Source: Saccharothrix deserti (GTDB lineage: Bacteria > Actinomycetota > Actinomycetes > Mycobacteriales > Pseudonocardiaceae). Taken from it: DNA of 64,000 bases. Below are positions 9,503 to 19,123 of this stretch, one piece after another (the stretch's first letter is position 1; each line of letters starts with the position of its first letter). The stretch is from positions 1 through 64,000 of the forward strand of contig NZ_VKAB01000022.1 in assembly GCF_009769385.1 (NCBI RefSeq), given 5' to 3'. The notes under the pieces are model-generated. The model did no database searches and was not told the DNA's origin. It saw only the letters and a program-made list of their open reading frames with translations. Position numbers and translations under genes: made by a program.

Positions 9503-10171
9503 ATGACCGATACACGAAGTTCGAACCAACGCGGGCGGCCCAGGGGGTTCGACGAGGAACAGGTGCTGGCCGCGGCCATGGACCTGTTCTGGCGCAAGGG
9601 ATACGACCGCGCGTCGCTCATCGAGCTCTCGGCGGCGACCAAGCTGTCCGCGTCCAGTGTGTACAACGCCTACGGCTCGAAGCTGGAACTCTTCCTCACC
9701 GTGCTGGACCGCTACCTCGACACCGTGGACGCGGTGATGCTGGGTCCCCTGGAGCACGGGACCGCCGGGCTCGCCGACATCGAGGTGTACTTCGCGCGCA
9801 TCGCCGATGTGGCCGAACACGGTGGCGGGCGCGGCTGCCTGGCGATGAACACGATCGTCGAGTTCCGCGACGCCCCGGCCGCGGTCGAGGAACGCACCCA
9901 GCGCTACCTGCGGACGCTGGGCCGGGCGTTGACCGTCGCCGTGGAACGTGCCGCGCGGGCAGGCGAGATCCCGGCCGGCAACCTCCGGGAACGGGTGGAG
10001 ACCCTGTCCGCCGCCGTGCTCGCCGCCTACGTCCTCATCGCCTCCGGCAACCGGACCACGGAGGCCAACGACCTGCTGCGCGCGGTCATGTGCCTGGTGC
10101 GCGCGGGAGGCGACGGCAGGGACGCCGGCACCGGCGCTGTGCCCGCCGACAACCCCAGCCACGCAGGTTGA
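9503..10171 (+). CDS. TetR/AcrR-family transcriptional regulator
   Basis: 222 residues from ATG 9503 with a GGCGG ribosome site. The N-terminal helix-turn-helix domain is clear: RGRPRGFDEEQVLAAAMDLF, then YDRASLIELSAATKLSASSV and YNAYGSKLELF. The C-terminal ligand-binding domain has a TetR_C-like all-helical pattern (LGRALTVAVERAARAGEI). It is divergent from the MmpL exporter and probably represses it until an effector, perhaps the cluster's product, binds. The last codons overlap copy A of a 39-bp direct repeat, so the extreme C-terminus (DNPSHAG) may have been altered by a rearrangement. Confidence 0.93.
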   Translation: MTDTRSSNQRGRPRGFDEEQVLAAAMDLFWRKGYDRASLIELSAATKLSASSVYNAYGSKLELFLTVLDRYLDTVDAVMLGPLEHGTAGLADIEVYFARIADVAEHGGGRGCLAMNTIVEFRDAPAAVEERTQRYLRTLGRALTVAVERAARAGEIPAGNLRERVETLSAAVLAAYVLIASGNRTTEANDLLRAVMCLVRAGGDGRDAGTGAVPADNPSHAG

Positions 10172-10199
10172 AGGCGTCAGCAGGACAAGGGCTCGAAGT
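10161..10199. repeat. 39-bp direct repeat, copy A
   Basis: Matches copy B at 12213-12251 in 36 of 39 positions, in the same orientation. It covers the stop codon of the TetR gene. The two copies bracket the phosphotransferase and GrpB-family genes. Confidence 0.85.
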
Positions 10200-10239
10200 A
10201 CGGCAGAACGGCACTCCTAGCCGTCGGGCTCGTGCAGCC

Positions 10240-10986
10240 TCACAGCCGGGATCTCAGCACGTCGACCTCGCAGCCTGGCGAGGACGGGTCGAAGCCGTGC
10301 TCGACCAGCCAGCGGACCGCCAGCAGGCTTCGCAACGACCACCACGCGCGGATCACGTCGAGGTCGACGTCGGTGCCGTAGCCGGCGACGACGTCGCCGA
10401 GGTGCTCCTCGTGTCCGAGCGTCAAGGTGGCGAGGTCGTACAGGGCATCGCCCCGGGCCGCCTCGGTCCAGTCGATCACGCCGGTGATCTCGTCACCGTC
10501 GACGAACACGTGGCTGATCTGCAGGTCGCCGTGCGTGAACACCGGTGTCCACGGCCGGAGCGCAGCCTCGGCAACCCGGCGGTTGCGCGTGACCAGGTCG
10601 GCGGGGAGGACGCCATTCGTGACGAGCCACTCGCATTCGCCGTCGAGGTGCGATGCGATCTCGTCGGGGCTGCGACCGGGCCATGGCGGCAGCGGCGCGT
10701 CGTGCAGCATCCGTGCGGCGGCACCCGCCGCGGCCCACGCCGCCGACGACGCGGTCGACGGCTCGCCGAGGCGGCCCAGGGCCGTCCCTGGGAGGGCGGC
10801 GAGCGCGAGCACGGGCGGCTTCCGCCACAGGACCTCCGGAGTCGGGATCGGCGCCATGGCCATCGCCTCGACCTCGACGTCGGTGCGGGTCTGATCAGCG
10901 TCGATCTTCAGGAACACGTCGCCGACGCGCAGGGTCGCGCACTCGTGATGGGCGACGACGACCTCGACCTCATCCACGCCGACCAT
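10240..10986 (-). CDS. Aminoglycoside phosphotransferase (APH)-family kinase
   Basis: 248 residues from ATG 10986; upstream codons have no family similarity. The kinase-like fold shows in the catalytic loop VFTHGDLQISHVFVDG (Brenner-type HGDL) and in GVIDWTEAARGDALYDLA, which supplies the metal-binding Asp. The usual Asn five residues after the catalytic Asp is His here, which may lower or change activity. APH-family proteins phosphorylate aminoglycosides, macrolides, hydroxyurea or small metabolites in the cytoplasm. The substrate cannot be read from sequence. It is convergent with the TetR gene and sits inside a repeat-bracketed segment with mobile-element debris, suggesting acquisition by transfer. 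Confidence 0.85.
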   Translation of the reverse strand: MVGVDEVEVVVAHHECATLRVGDVFLKIDADQTRTDVEVEAMAMAPIPTPEVLWRKPPVLALAALPGTALGRLGEPSTASSAAWAAAGAAARMLHDAPLPPWPGRSPDEIASHLDGECEWLVTNGVLPADLVTRNRRVAEAALRPWTPVFTHGDLQISHVFVDGDEITGVIDWTEAARGDALYDLATLTLGHEEHLGDVVAGYGTDVDLDVIRAWWSLRSLLAVRWLVEHGFDPSSPGCEVDVLRSRL

Positions 10987-11549
10987 TATCGCGGAGATGA
11001 CCACCGACGTCGCCGGGTTTATCACGTGCGACTGCGCGGCCGACCGCGTCCCACTGCCCGACGGCCTCGTGCACGCCACCGACCGCTGACGGATCGAGCA
11101 CTGCCTCGGTCCGCCGGGGTCTCGGCACGTCGGTCGTGAAGTCCAAGCAGCATGTCGTCGCGATCGGTGACCTCCGTCGACCACCTGGCCGCCGCCACCC
11201 GCACCAGACTCAAGCGCATCCAGTACCGGCCTGACCTGATACCCGGCTTCCTCGCTCAGACCGGCCTGCCCCCGGCCACCCCACCGCCATAGGCCATCGC
11301 AGACCCCAGCCATTCAAGGTCTGTGGCCCGGACACCGCAGCCAGTACCTCATCGACATTGATCACGCGCTTGATCGGCAAGTGCGGTCAGAACTGACCGA
11401 CGTCCGCGTAACGCGCGGAGGCGCGCGGCCGTTAGTCGTCTATCCATACCCGATCAGGGCTCGACGCGGCCGAGCGGCACAAGGCGACGATGGCACGCAC
11501 AGCCGTCCTGACCCTCCACCTGGCACCCTCAGCCTGAGGCTGCAGGAGT
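10987..11549. other. Gene-poor stretch with transposase debris
   Basis: Apart from the short transposase-like tail at 11152-11292 I see no gene in these 563 bases. A partial match to the direct-repeat flank (ccccagccattcaagg) occurs near 11305. The region looks like remnant DNA from element insertion and loss. Confidence 0.5.
11152..11292 (+). pseudogene. Possible C-terminal fragment of an IS630-type transposase
   Basis: A 46-residue frame that resembles, from memory, the final helix and tail of IS630-family transposases (LAAATRTRLKRIQYRPDLI then GFLAQTGLPP). No DDE catalytic core is present, so it would be a relic. The family assignment is tentative because only the tail remains. Confidence 0.35.
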
Positions 11550-12104
11550 TCACCGCTTCTCCCACACGGGTTCCGATGGCAGGCCGAGTTGTGCGCGAGC
11601 GCGGTCGGTGAGCTCCTGCACCAGCGTCGTCTTCGCTCGCGCATACTCACCCGATGTCGTGCCGACGACGATGATCACCCGCTTGAGCTGCGCGTATCGG
11701 GCCGCGTCCTCTGGATGGGCGCGCAGGTAGTCACGGAAGATCCGCTGGTTCCGGGTAGGCCAACTCTCCAGGCTCACCATGTGCAGGACATGGCTTCGGA
11801 CGCCACTGTCTGCGCGGACGTACAGCAGCCGGTCAGTCATACCGTTGTCGTGCGGGTGGAAGCCGAGGCCGGCGAGCGCCGCCTGGTGGGGTCGAGCGTG
11901 CGTGAGGTCGTGGACGGCGGCCATCAGGTCGATGACGGGCTTGGCCGCCAGTCCCGGGACAGCGGTGGAGCCGATGTGCTCGATCTCCACGAACAGCCCG
12001 GGTGCCGCTGCCCGGAGAGCATCAATCGCGGTAGCGGCCTGCCGCGGCCAGTCGGGGTCGTAGTCGGCTACGTGGATGCTGCTGGGCTCCGACACGGCCG
12101 CCAT
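11550..12104 (-). CDS. GrpB-family (UPF0157) protein
   Basis: 184 residues with the diagnostic nucleotidyltransferase-like motif IEHIGSTAVPGLAAKPVIDLM near residue 40 and the later LHMVSLESWPTRNQRIFRDYL. The N-terminal YDPDWPRQAA and overall length match the family. GrpB proteins share the nucleotidyltransferase fold, are common in actinomycetes and sometimes occur next to coenzyme A or antibiotic-modification genes. A biochemical role is not established. Together with the APH-family gene it forms the cargo between the two direct repeats. Confidence 0.93.
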   Translation of the reverse strand: MAAVSEPSSIHVADYDPDWPRQAATAIDALRAAAPGLFVEIEHIGSTAVPGLAAKPVIDLMAAVHDLTHARPHQAALAGLGFHPHDNGMTDRLLYVRADSGVRSHVLHMVSLESWPTRNQRIFRDYLRAHPEDAARYAQLKRVIIVVGTTSGEYARAKTTLVQELTDRARAQLGLPSEPVWEKR

Positions 12105-12212
12105 CCTGCGTCAACGCACGCTGCGATGTCCACCGAACTTCCACCCGGCCACCGCTCCCGTCCCCACGACCAGAGGTCGGAAAGGGCTCTGTGCCTGCCG
12201 ATAACTCTATCC

Positions 12213-12251
12213 ATGCAGGTTGAAGGCATAAGCAGGACAAGGGCTCGAAGT
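12213..12251. repeat. 39-bp direct repeat, copy B
   Basis: The second copy of the repeat at 10161-10199 (36/39 identical). It lies about 60 bp upstream of the truncated integrase/transposase reading frame at 12311, consistent with an element end or a recombination scar. Confidence 0.85.
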
Positions 12252-12310
12252 GCTCATGGGTGTGGTCGCGGTCCGCAGCACCGTCGGCTGACGCGGCATG
12301 ATGCCCAGCC

Positions 12311-12456
12311 GTGCTGCTCCGACTGGCTTACCCGGGCGTGACCAACGCATTCGCGCTACTGCGCCTGCTGCCCATGAGCGACCGGGACGAGGACGTGGAG
12401 ATCCTGGTGCTGCGCCACCAGATCACCGTCCTGGAACGCAGGCTCCAGACCTGCCG
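12311..12456 (+). pseudogene. Truncated integrase-core transposase (N-terminus only)
   Basis: The GTG frame gives LLRLAYPGVTNAFALLRLLP, then MSDRDEDVEILVLRHQITVL, the familiar N-terminus of actinomycete rve-type (DDE integrase core) transposases. Similarity stops abruptly near 12456, where the sequence switches to an IS5-type transposase in another frame. The catalytic domain is absent, so it is inactive. Confidence 0.8.
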
Positions 12457-12958
12457 CACTGCACAACCTGTTGCGCGGCAAGGTCCGTACCGCCGCTGGG
12501 CGTAAAACGGCTCCCACGGCCGCGATCGTGGACTCGCAGAGCGTGAAAACCTCCTGCAACGTGAACGAATCCAGTCAGGGCATTGACGCGGCCAAGAAGA
12601 TCAAGGGCCGCAACGGCACATCGCCACCGACGTACTCGTGCTGCTGCTCGCCGTGGTCGCCACCGCCGCGTCGGTCCAAGACTCGACCGCCGGTCGAGAC
12701 GTTCCGGACCACCTGGCCGTCACGCACCCGGAGGTGTCGTCGGCCTGGGTGGACGGCGGCTGCAAAGACGAGGTCGTCCGCCACGGCGTCAGGCTCGGCA
12801 TCCGCGTCGAAGTCGTCAAACGTATTGCCGCCACAGGGTTTCACGTGTTGCCACGCCGTTGGGTGGTCGAGCGGACCCCGGGGTGGCTGATGCAGCACCG
12901 TCGGCTCGTGCGCGGTGACCGACGAAGCGGTTACTCCTTCGTAGCACCGCATCGCGGC
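12457..12958 (+). pseudogene. IS5-family transposase fragment, frameshifted
   Basis: Reads LHNLLRGKVRTAAGRKTAPT and AAIVDSQSVKTS in one frame (first DDE Asp region). After a one-base shift near 12616 it continues as HIATDVLVLLLAVVATAASV and later GFHVLPRRWVVERT (final Glu region of IS5-type enzymes). The N-terminal third is missing because it is fused to a different transposase. Two unrelated transposase fragments joined back to back show repeated insertion and deletion here. Confidence 0.85.
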
Positions 12959-13081
12959 GATCTCGACTTCGAGCTGGAGACGTCGTTCACGATCACCGCG
13001 GCCGGCAACGGTGAATGTGTGATTCCTGTTGCGGTTGCAACGGAAGGTGCTCTCCCGGCGTGATCACGACGTGGGCCGGAC

Positions 13082-16000
13082 ATGAGGGGACGGCCACGGC
13101 GAAAGGCGCGAATCTTGCACCGAATCACCGGCACGGCGGCCATCGCCGTGCTTCTCGCGGCGATGGCCGCCGTGCCCGCCTCGGCGCGGGTGGCACCGGA
13201 GGACCCGGTGCCAGTGGGCGAGACCACGACGGTCACGCTGATCACCGGGGACCGGGTCGTCGTGCGCGACGGCCGGGTCGCGGGCGTGCGCATGGCCCAG
13301 GGGCGTGAGCACGTCCGCTCCTGACAGTTCCGGGTCGAAGGCCACGACCACGTGATCCCGCTGGACGCGTTGCCGCTGCTGCGCCAGGACCGCCTCGACC
13401 GGCGGCTGTTCGACGTCACGGGCCTCGTCGAGCAGGACTACGACGACGAGCACGAGCCCGTGGTGCCCACCATGATCGGCGGGGCCGCCATTGCCGCGGC
13501 GCAGGCCGAGCCACTCGCACGGCTGGGGCTGACCAAGCGCGACATCCCCAAGACCGAGGCCGCGTCGGTGTGGCGTGACCTCACCGGCACGAGCGTCGCG
13601 GCGACCGGCAAGGTGTGGCTCAACGGCCGGGTCCGTGCGGCGCTCGACCGAAGCGTGCCGCAGGTCGGCGCACCGCAGGCGTGGCGGGCCGGGCTGCGCG
13701 GCGACGGCGTGAAGGTCGCCGTCCTCGACACCGGCTACGACGCGATGCACCCCGAGTTGGCCGGCAAGGTCGACGCCGAGGCGAACTTCACCGACGAGGG
13801 CGAGGCCCGCGTCGACACCGACGGCCACGGCACGCACGTCGCGAGCAGCATCGCGGGCGTCGGCGACAAGCACACCGGTGTCGCACCGGGCGCGCGGCTG
13901 CTCGTCGGCAAGGTCCTCGGCTCCTATGGCGGACGGGAGGACTGGGTGCTCGCGGGCATGCAGTGGGCCGTCGACAACGGGGCCAAGGTCGTCAACATGA
14001 GCCTCGGCGGCGGCGCCGGCGACGGCACGGACCTGTTGTCGCAGACCGTGAACAGGCTCTCCGAGACCACCGGCGTGCTGTTCGTCGTCTCGGCGGGCAA
14101 CGCGGGCGGGCGGAGCACCGTCGGCAGCCCCGGGACCGCCGACCGCGCGCTCACCGTCGGCAGCGTCACCAAGTCCGACCAGCTCAGCAACTTCTCCAGC
14201 CGGGGCCCGCGGATCGGCGACTTCGGGCTCAAGCCCGAGATCTCGGCGCCGGGCTCCGACATCGTGGCCGCCCGCGCCGCCGGCACGCTCGCCCCGTTCG
14301 CGGTGGACGAGCGGCACGCGCGCCTGTCCGGCACGTCGATGGCCGCGCCGCACGTCGCGGGCGCGGCGGCGATCCTGGCCGGGCAGCACCCGGACTGGAC
14401 CGGTGAGCAGATCAAGGGCGCGCTCGTCGGCAGCGCACACCGGCTCGCGGACGTGGACACGCACGCGCAGGGCGCGGGGCGGCTCGACGTCGCCAGGGCC
14501 ACCACCCAGCAGGTGCGCGTCGAAGGCGTCGCCGGGTTCGGCGAGGTGTGGGGCGCACGGCGCGCCGACCACGGGATCACCTACGTCAACGACGGCGACC
14601 GGGACGTGGCGCTGGAGTTGACCGCCGAGGTCGACCAACCCGACCGGATCGTCCTGGACCGCGCCGTCACGGTGCCGGCTCGCTCCCGGACCACCGTCGT
14701 CGTCGGTGTGAACGGCGACGCCGGGACACGGGGCGAGGTGACAGGAGCGGTCGTGGCGCGCGGCAGGGACATCGTGCTGACCACGCCGTTGACGGCGAAC
14801 CTGCTGGGCGACCCGCACGAGCTGACCGTGGACGTCACCGGGCAGGACGGCGAGCCGGTGCGCAGCGTCGTCATCGTCACCGACGAACGCACCGGCCGGT
14901 CGTCCGACGCGATGGTGTGGGACGGGGAACCCGCCCGGTTCACCGTGCCGGCGGGCGACTACCGGATCACCGGTATCACGCAGGACTCCTCCGGGGCGAC
15001 CACGATGTTCGCCCAGCCGGCCGCCGTGGCCGGCGCGACCGAGGTGGTCGTGGACGCCAAGCGGGGCAGGCGGATCGTCGCCACCATCGACGACCCCGAC
15101 GCCCGCGCCGGGTACGGCGGTGTCACCGCGATCGTGTCCGACCCCGACGAGGACGGCCCCATCGACGGCTCCCTGGTCGCGTTCAGCGGCACGCCGGACG
15201 AGAACACCGACCTCTACACCATCGGCAGCCCGCGGATGCGCGGCCTGGACCTGGTCCAGTTCAGCTACTTCACGCCGCCGCACGTGGCGGTGACCGTGGT
15301 GGGCGACGGCGGGTTCGAGTTCACCTCCGTCGGGACCGCGGGCCCGCTCGGCTTCGAGGGCGTCATCACCGGTCGCGTCGTCGACATCGGTCTCGCAGAT
15401 CCGGAGACGATCGAGAAGGCGGGCGACCTGACCGGTGCGCTGGTGCTCATCGCCCCGCCGGACTGGGACAACGAGCCCCCGCTCGACATCGACGAGCTGA
15501 CGCGCGGCATCGAGCTGGCGAAGGACAAGGGCGCCAAGGCCGTGCTGTCCTACACCGGCCTGCCGCAACCGCCCGCGCTGCCGATGGCCGCCCTGTGGGC
15601 GCGCGACGAGGTGCAGGCGTTGCAGGCGCTGCTGCACCGGCGCCCGGTCGAGGTGTCGATGCTGTCGCGGGCAGGGAGTCCGGACGCCTACTTCCTGGCC
15701 GACCGCGTCACCGGGCACGTGCCGGAAGGCCACGAGTTCCGATACCGGCGCGCTGCCCTGGGCACGGTCGACCGCCTGCTGGTCGACACCGCGAAGCCCG
15801 GCCAGTACCGGTTCCACTACGGGTTCTGGACGTTCGGCGGCCTGACCGCGTCGGCCGAGGTGGAGACGATCTGGCCGCAGCGCCGTTCCGACCACGCCAC
15901 GGAAGGCACCGCGATCAGCATGGCCGCCGCCTCCGGGTTCACCGACACCGGCGACTTCGGGTTCGAGACGACCATCCCGGTGGAGTTGAAGCCCGGCGAG

Positions 16001-16705
16001 CGGCGGACGTCCCGCGTGTTCAGCGCGCCGTTCGGACCCGAGCTGACCACCCCACCGGTCGACTCGCAGGACGGGAAGCCCCTGCCGTGGGCGTACCGGG
16101 TGCGGGACGACGTCCGGTTCGCCATCCCGATGTTCGCCGACAGCGACCCCGGCAACGTCGCGCAGTACGACACCACCAACCTCGGCACCACGACGCTGTA
16201 CCGGGGTGCCCGGGAGGTCGGGCGCAGCGACGTGCCGGGCACGGGCACGTTCACCGCCACTCCCGGCACGTACCGGCTCGTCGTGGACGCCACGCGCCCG
16301 GTCGCCGAGACCGCGATGGTCCCGGCGCTCTCCACGCGGACCGGCGCCGAGTGGACGTTCCGGATCGGCCGGGGCGACGCCACGCGCCGTGCCCTGCCGC
16401 TGCTGGACGTCCGGTTCACGCTGCCGCTGGACGACCACAACCGGGCCGCCGCGGCCGAGGCGCTCACCGGCACGGTCACCGCCGCGCACCAGCCGGACGC
16501 GCCGGTCGTGCGGGCGAAGGTGCGGACGGTCGAGGTGTCGTTCGACGACGGCCGGACGTGGCAGCGGGCCGATCTGTCGGGTGACCGGGTGACCGTGCCG
16601 GCGGGTGGCGTGGCGGGCGGCTTCGTCTCGCTCCGCGCCACGGCGGCCGACATGACCGGCAACGCGGTGACCGAGACCGTCATCCGGGCCTGCTCCCTGC
16701 GGTGA
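13082..16705 (+). pseudogene. Secreted S8 (subtilisin-like) serine peptidase interrupted by an in-frame TGA
   Basis: One frame runs from ATG 13082 to 16705 with a single TGA at 13322-13324. The first 80 codons hold a signal peptide (RITGTAAIAVLLAAMAAVPASA) and the start of the propeptide. After the stop the propeptide continues (RLDRRLFDVTGL), followed by a full catalytic domain: Asp in VAVLDTGYD, His in DGHGTHVAS, Ser in SGTSMAAPHVAG (about codons 126, 159 and 329 counted from 13352). A long beta-rich C-terminal region ends at 16705. Intact homologs are secreted proteases of about 1,200 residues. Without readthrough the protease part lacks its export signal, so it is probably non-functional. 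A sequencing error is the main alternative. Confidence 0.85.
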
Positions 16706-16708
16706 CGC

Positions 16709-16756
16709 GGGGACTCGGTGGTGGGCAGGACATCGTTTTAGTCCACCACCGAGCCC
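16709..16756. terminator. Hairpin terminator between convergent genes
   Basis: An 11-bp perfect stem, CTCGGTGGTGG at 16714-16724 with its complement at 16743-16753, around an 18-nt loop. It sits between the peptidase stop (plus) and the oxidoreductase stop (minus), so it could serve both strands. Confidence 0.7.
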
Positions 16757-16774
16757 GGGGTCGACCTCGCGCGG

Positions 16775-17806
16775 TCAGTTGATCTTCGCGATCATCTTGC
16801 CGGCGACGCGGCCCGTGAACATCTCCGGGAACGCGACGGGGATCATCTCGAGCCCCCCGTCGATGATGTGCGTACTGCAGTGCAGCTTCTGCTCCGCGAC
16901 GGCTGGAGCGAGATCCGCGAGGAACTCGGGGTAGCAGTCGTAGAACTCGGTCACGTTGAAGCCGCGAATGGTGAGGGTCTTGTACACGGTCGCCCTCAGC
17001 AGGTCCGGCAGGTTGTCCGGTCCCTCGAAGGCACCGGTCCGCGTGATCTGCGACATGACGCCGCCCACGGCGATCTGCGCGCTCCGGTTCAGGTGCGGCA
17101 CCAGCGCGGGGAACAGGGCAGCCCCCACGTTCTCGTAGACGGTGTCGATGCCATCGGGCACGGCGCGGGCGAGCTGCTCGGCGAAGTCGGGCGCCTTGTG
17201 GTCGACGGCGGCGTCCAAGCCGAGATCCTCGAGCAGGTGGCGGGCCTTCTCGGGGCCGCCGGCGATCCCCACGACCCGATATCCCCGCAGCTTTCCGATC
17301 TGAGCCGCGGCCGAGCCGACGGCACCCGCCGCGGCGGTGACGACGAGCGTTCCGCCCGGCTTCGGGTCGAGGATCTTGGTCAAGCCGATCCACGCCGTGA
17401 GACCCGTCACGCCGAGCACGCCGAGGTTCGCCTCCAGCGGCGCCGCGTCCGGATCGACCACCCGGAGGTCCGACCCGTCGGACACGGCGTAGTCCTGCCA
17501 ACCGGTGGTCCCGAAGACGCCGGCGACGTGGTCGCCGACAGCGAAAGCGGGGTTGTTGCTCTGCTCGACGACGGCGACCGTGAAGCCGAACATGGTGTCA
17601 CCGAACTCGATGGGGGCCTGGTCGCTGTTCGCGTTCCCCATCAGGATGCGGTTGAAGGGGTCCAGCGAGAACAGGATGTTCCGAACGAGCACCTGTCCGT
17701 CGCCGGGGACGGGCACGGGGCGCTCCACGATCTCGAAGTCGCTCTCCTTCGGGTTCCCGTGCGGCCGTGCCACCAGGATGATCTGTCGATTCACCTGCGA
17801 GCTCAT
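16775..17806 (-). CDS. NADP-dependent medium-chain oxidoreductase (LTB4/prostaglandin-reductase type)
   Basis: 343 residues from ATG 17806. There are no zinc-ligand cysteines; the protein fits the zinc-independent MDR branch that reduces alpha,beta-unsaturated carbonyls (curcumin, prostaglandin and leukotriene reductase-like). Seen are the N-terminal SLDPFNRILM region, VLGVTGLTAWIGL, and the Rossmann motif VTAAAGAVGSAAAQIGKLRG, followed by GIAGGPEKARHL, which suits NADP. It is divergent from an MmyB-type regulator 142 bp away, which probably controls it, and is likely a detoxifying or redox-stress enzyme. Confidence 0.92.
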   Translation of the reverse strand: MSSQVNRQIILVARPHGNPKESDFEIVERPVPVPGDGQVLVRNILFSLDPFNRILMGNANSDQAPIEFGDTMFGFTVAVVEQSNNPAFAVGDHVAGVFGTTGWQDYAVSDGSDLRVVDPDAAPLEANLGVLGVTGLTAWIGLTKILDPKPGGTLVVTAAAGAVGSAAAQIGKLRGYRVVGIAGGPEKARHLLEDLGLDAAVDHKAPDFAEQLARAVPDGIDTVYENVGAALFPALVPHLNRSAQIAVGGVMSQITRTGAFEGPDNLPDLLRATVYKTLTIRGFNVTEFYDCYPEFLADLAPAVAEQKLHCSTHIIDGGLEMIPVAFPEMFTGRVAGKMIAKIN

Positions 17807-17948
17807 GCCTGATCTTCCTCTCGTGGAGTGGGACGAGTGGTGCCTCACGCAGAGAACGCCGAGTGCCGGGACCGAACCAGTGCCCCTGCCGACCCAGGTA
17901 GTGACAGGACCTCCCAAACCTGGGTACAGGGCGAGTTACGGTGCTCGT
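17807..17948. promoter_or_regulatory. Divergent promoter with an inverted repeat
   Basis: The gap between the oxidoreductase and regulator genes contains the dyad ACCCAGGT (17892-17899) / ACCTGGGT (17918-17925). It ends 23 bases before the regulator GTG. Its placement suits autoregulation by the adjacent helix-turn-helix protein. Confidence 0.55.
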
Positions 17949-18836
17949 GTGACCGACAAGCCGAACCACCTGGGCGAGTACCTCCGCGCACGCCGCGAGC
18001 TCGTCACGGCCGAGCAGGCGGGCCTCGCCGATGTCGGCAGGCGGCGGGTGTCCGGCTTGAGGCGCGAAGAGGTTGCCATGCTCGCCGGCATCAGCGTCGA
18101 CTACTACCTGCGCCTCGAGCGGGGACGCGACCGCAACCCGTCCGTGCAGGTCCTCCGGTCCATCGCACGCGTCCTCCAGCTCGACGACGAGCACATGACC
18201 TACCTGCTGAGCCTCGTCGCGGACGACCCCCGACGAACTCGACGCAGGCCGCGGAGGGAGACGGCGCCGGCCAGTACCGCCAAGCTCCTGTCGGCCCTGC
18301 CGCATCCCGCGTTCGTCGAGGGGCGCTACTTCGACATCCTCGCCGCCAACGCCACGGCGACCGCGCTGTCGCCGCGCCTGTCGGTCGGGGGCAACCAACT
18401 GCTCGACGTGTTCCTCGACCCGGCAGAGCAAACCCTCCACCTGGACTGGGACGGGACCACGAAGTGCTACGTCGCCAGCCTCCGCCGGTCCGTGGGCACC
18501 GACACCGACGACCAGCGCTTCATCGAGCTCATCGGAGAACTCTCCCTCGCGAGCCCGCGCTTCCGCACGCTGTGGAACCGCCACGACGTGAGCACCCAAC
18601 GCGGTACTTCGGTCCCGTTCGACCACCCGCAGGTGGGAGAGATGCGACTGCACCGGGAGAGGCTCGCGATCAGCGGAACGGACGGCATCACTCTCGTCAT
18701 CTACCACGCCGAAGCCGGCTCCGCAGACGCCGAAAAGCTGGCGCTCCTGGGCTCGTCCGCGCTCACGCCGACCGAGAGCAGCAGCGACAACGGCATCTCG
18801 CGGATCCGTCGCCCCTCAGTCGGAGGACACGACTAG
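17949..18836 (+). CDS. MmyB-type XRE helix-turn-helix regulator
   Basis: 295 residues from GTG 17949. The N-terminus is an XRE domain with the actinomycete signature RRRVSGLRREEVAMLAGISV and DYYLRLERGRDRNPS, which is typical of MmyB-like proteins. The C-terminal part has the PAS-like MmyB ligand domain (ILAANATATALSP, later FRTLWNRHDV). Such regulators sense fatty-acid-like or other small hydrophobic molecules and commonly control an adjacent divergent oxidoreductase. Here that partner is the MDR enzyme at 16775-17806. Confidence 0.93.
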   Translation: MTDKPNHLGEYLRARRELVTAEQAGLADVGRRRVSGLRREEVAMLAGISVDYYLRLERGRDRNPSVQVLRSIARVLQLDDEHMTYLLSLVADDPRRTRRRPRRETAPASTAKLLSALPHPAFVEGRYFDILAANATATALSPRLSVGGNQLLDVFLDPAEQTLHLDWDGTTKCYVASLRRSVGTDTDDQRFIELIGELSLASPRFRTLWNRHDVSTQRGTSVPFDHPQVGEMRLHRERLAISGTDGITLVIYHAEAGSADAEKLALLGSSALTPTESSSDNGISRIRRPSVGGHD

Positions 18837-18989
18837 AGCTCGCTCGGCGACACACCTCCCTCCGGCGGCACGGGCGCGATCGGGAGCGCCATCGTCACGG
18901 CGCTCGACACGGCGGGCTACGGCGGGCGGGACGGTCGTCCACTCCGACCGCAGCGTGCCGTTGGCCCGACTGACGGAAGTCGTGATCGA

Positions 18990-19021
18990 GGGGCGGGCTG
19001 CCGGTATTGGCAGCCCGCCCC
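18990..19021. terminator. Strong 13-bp hairpin terminator
   Basis: A perfect 13-bp stem (GGGGCGGGCTGCC and its complement) around the loop ggtatt, followed by ttcgtctt. It lies downstream of the MmyB-type gene. Confidence 0.75.
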
Positions 19022-19090
19022 TTCGTCTTGACCCCGCAGGTCAGGGGTGCAACACACGTCGCGTGGTCTGGTGCCGTGCAACGCGGCGAT

Positions 19091-19123
19091 GGGGGTGTCC
19101 TTGCTCGACCGTGCAAGGCCCCC
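19091..19123 (-). terminator. Hairpin terminator after the GH43 gene
   Basis: A stem CCTTGC/GCAAGG extended by GGGGG/CCCCC with a 3-base bulge, starting 10 bases past the GH43 stop on the minus strand. Confidence 0.55.

Noticed and set aside
13064..16489. Long minus-strand open frame (1141 codons) opposite the subtilase
   Set aside because: It is the complement of a strongly supported peptidase; high GC leaves antisense frames open. The product is Arg/Gly/Val-rich with no domain.
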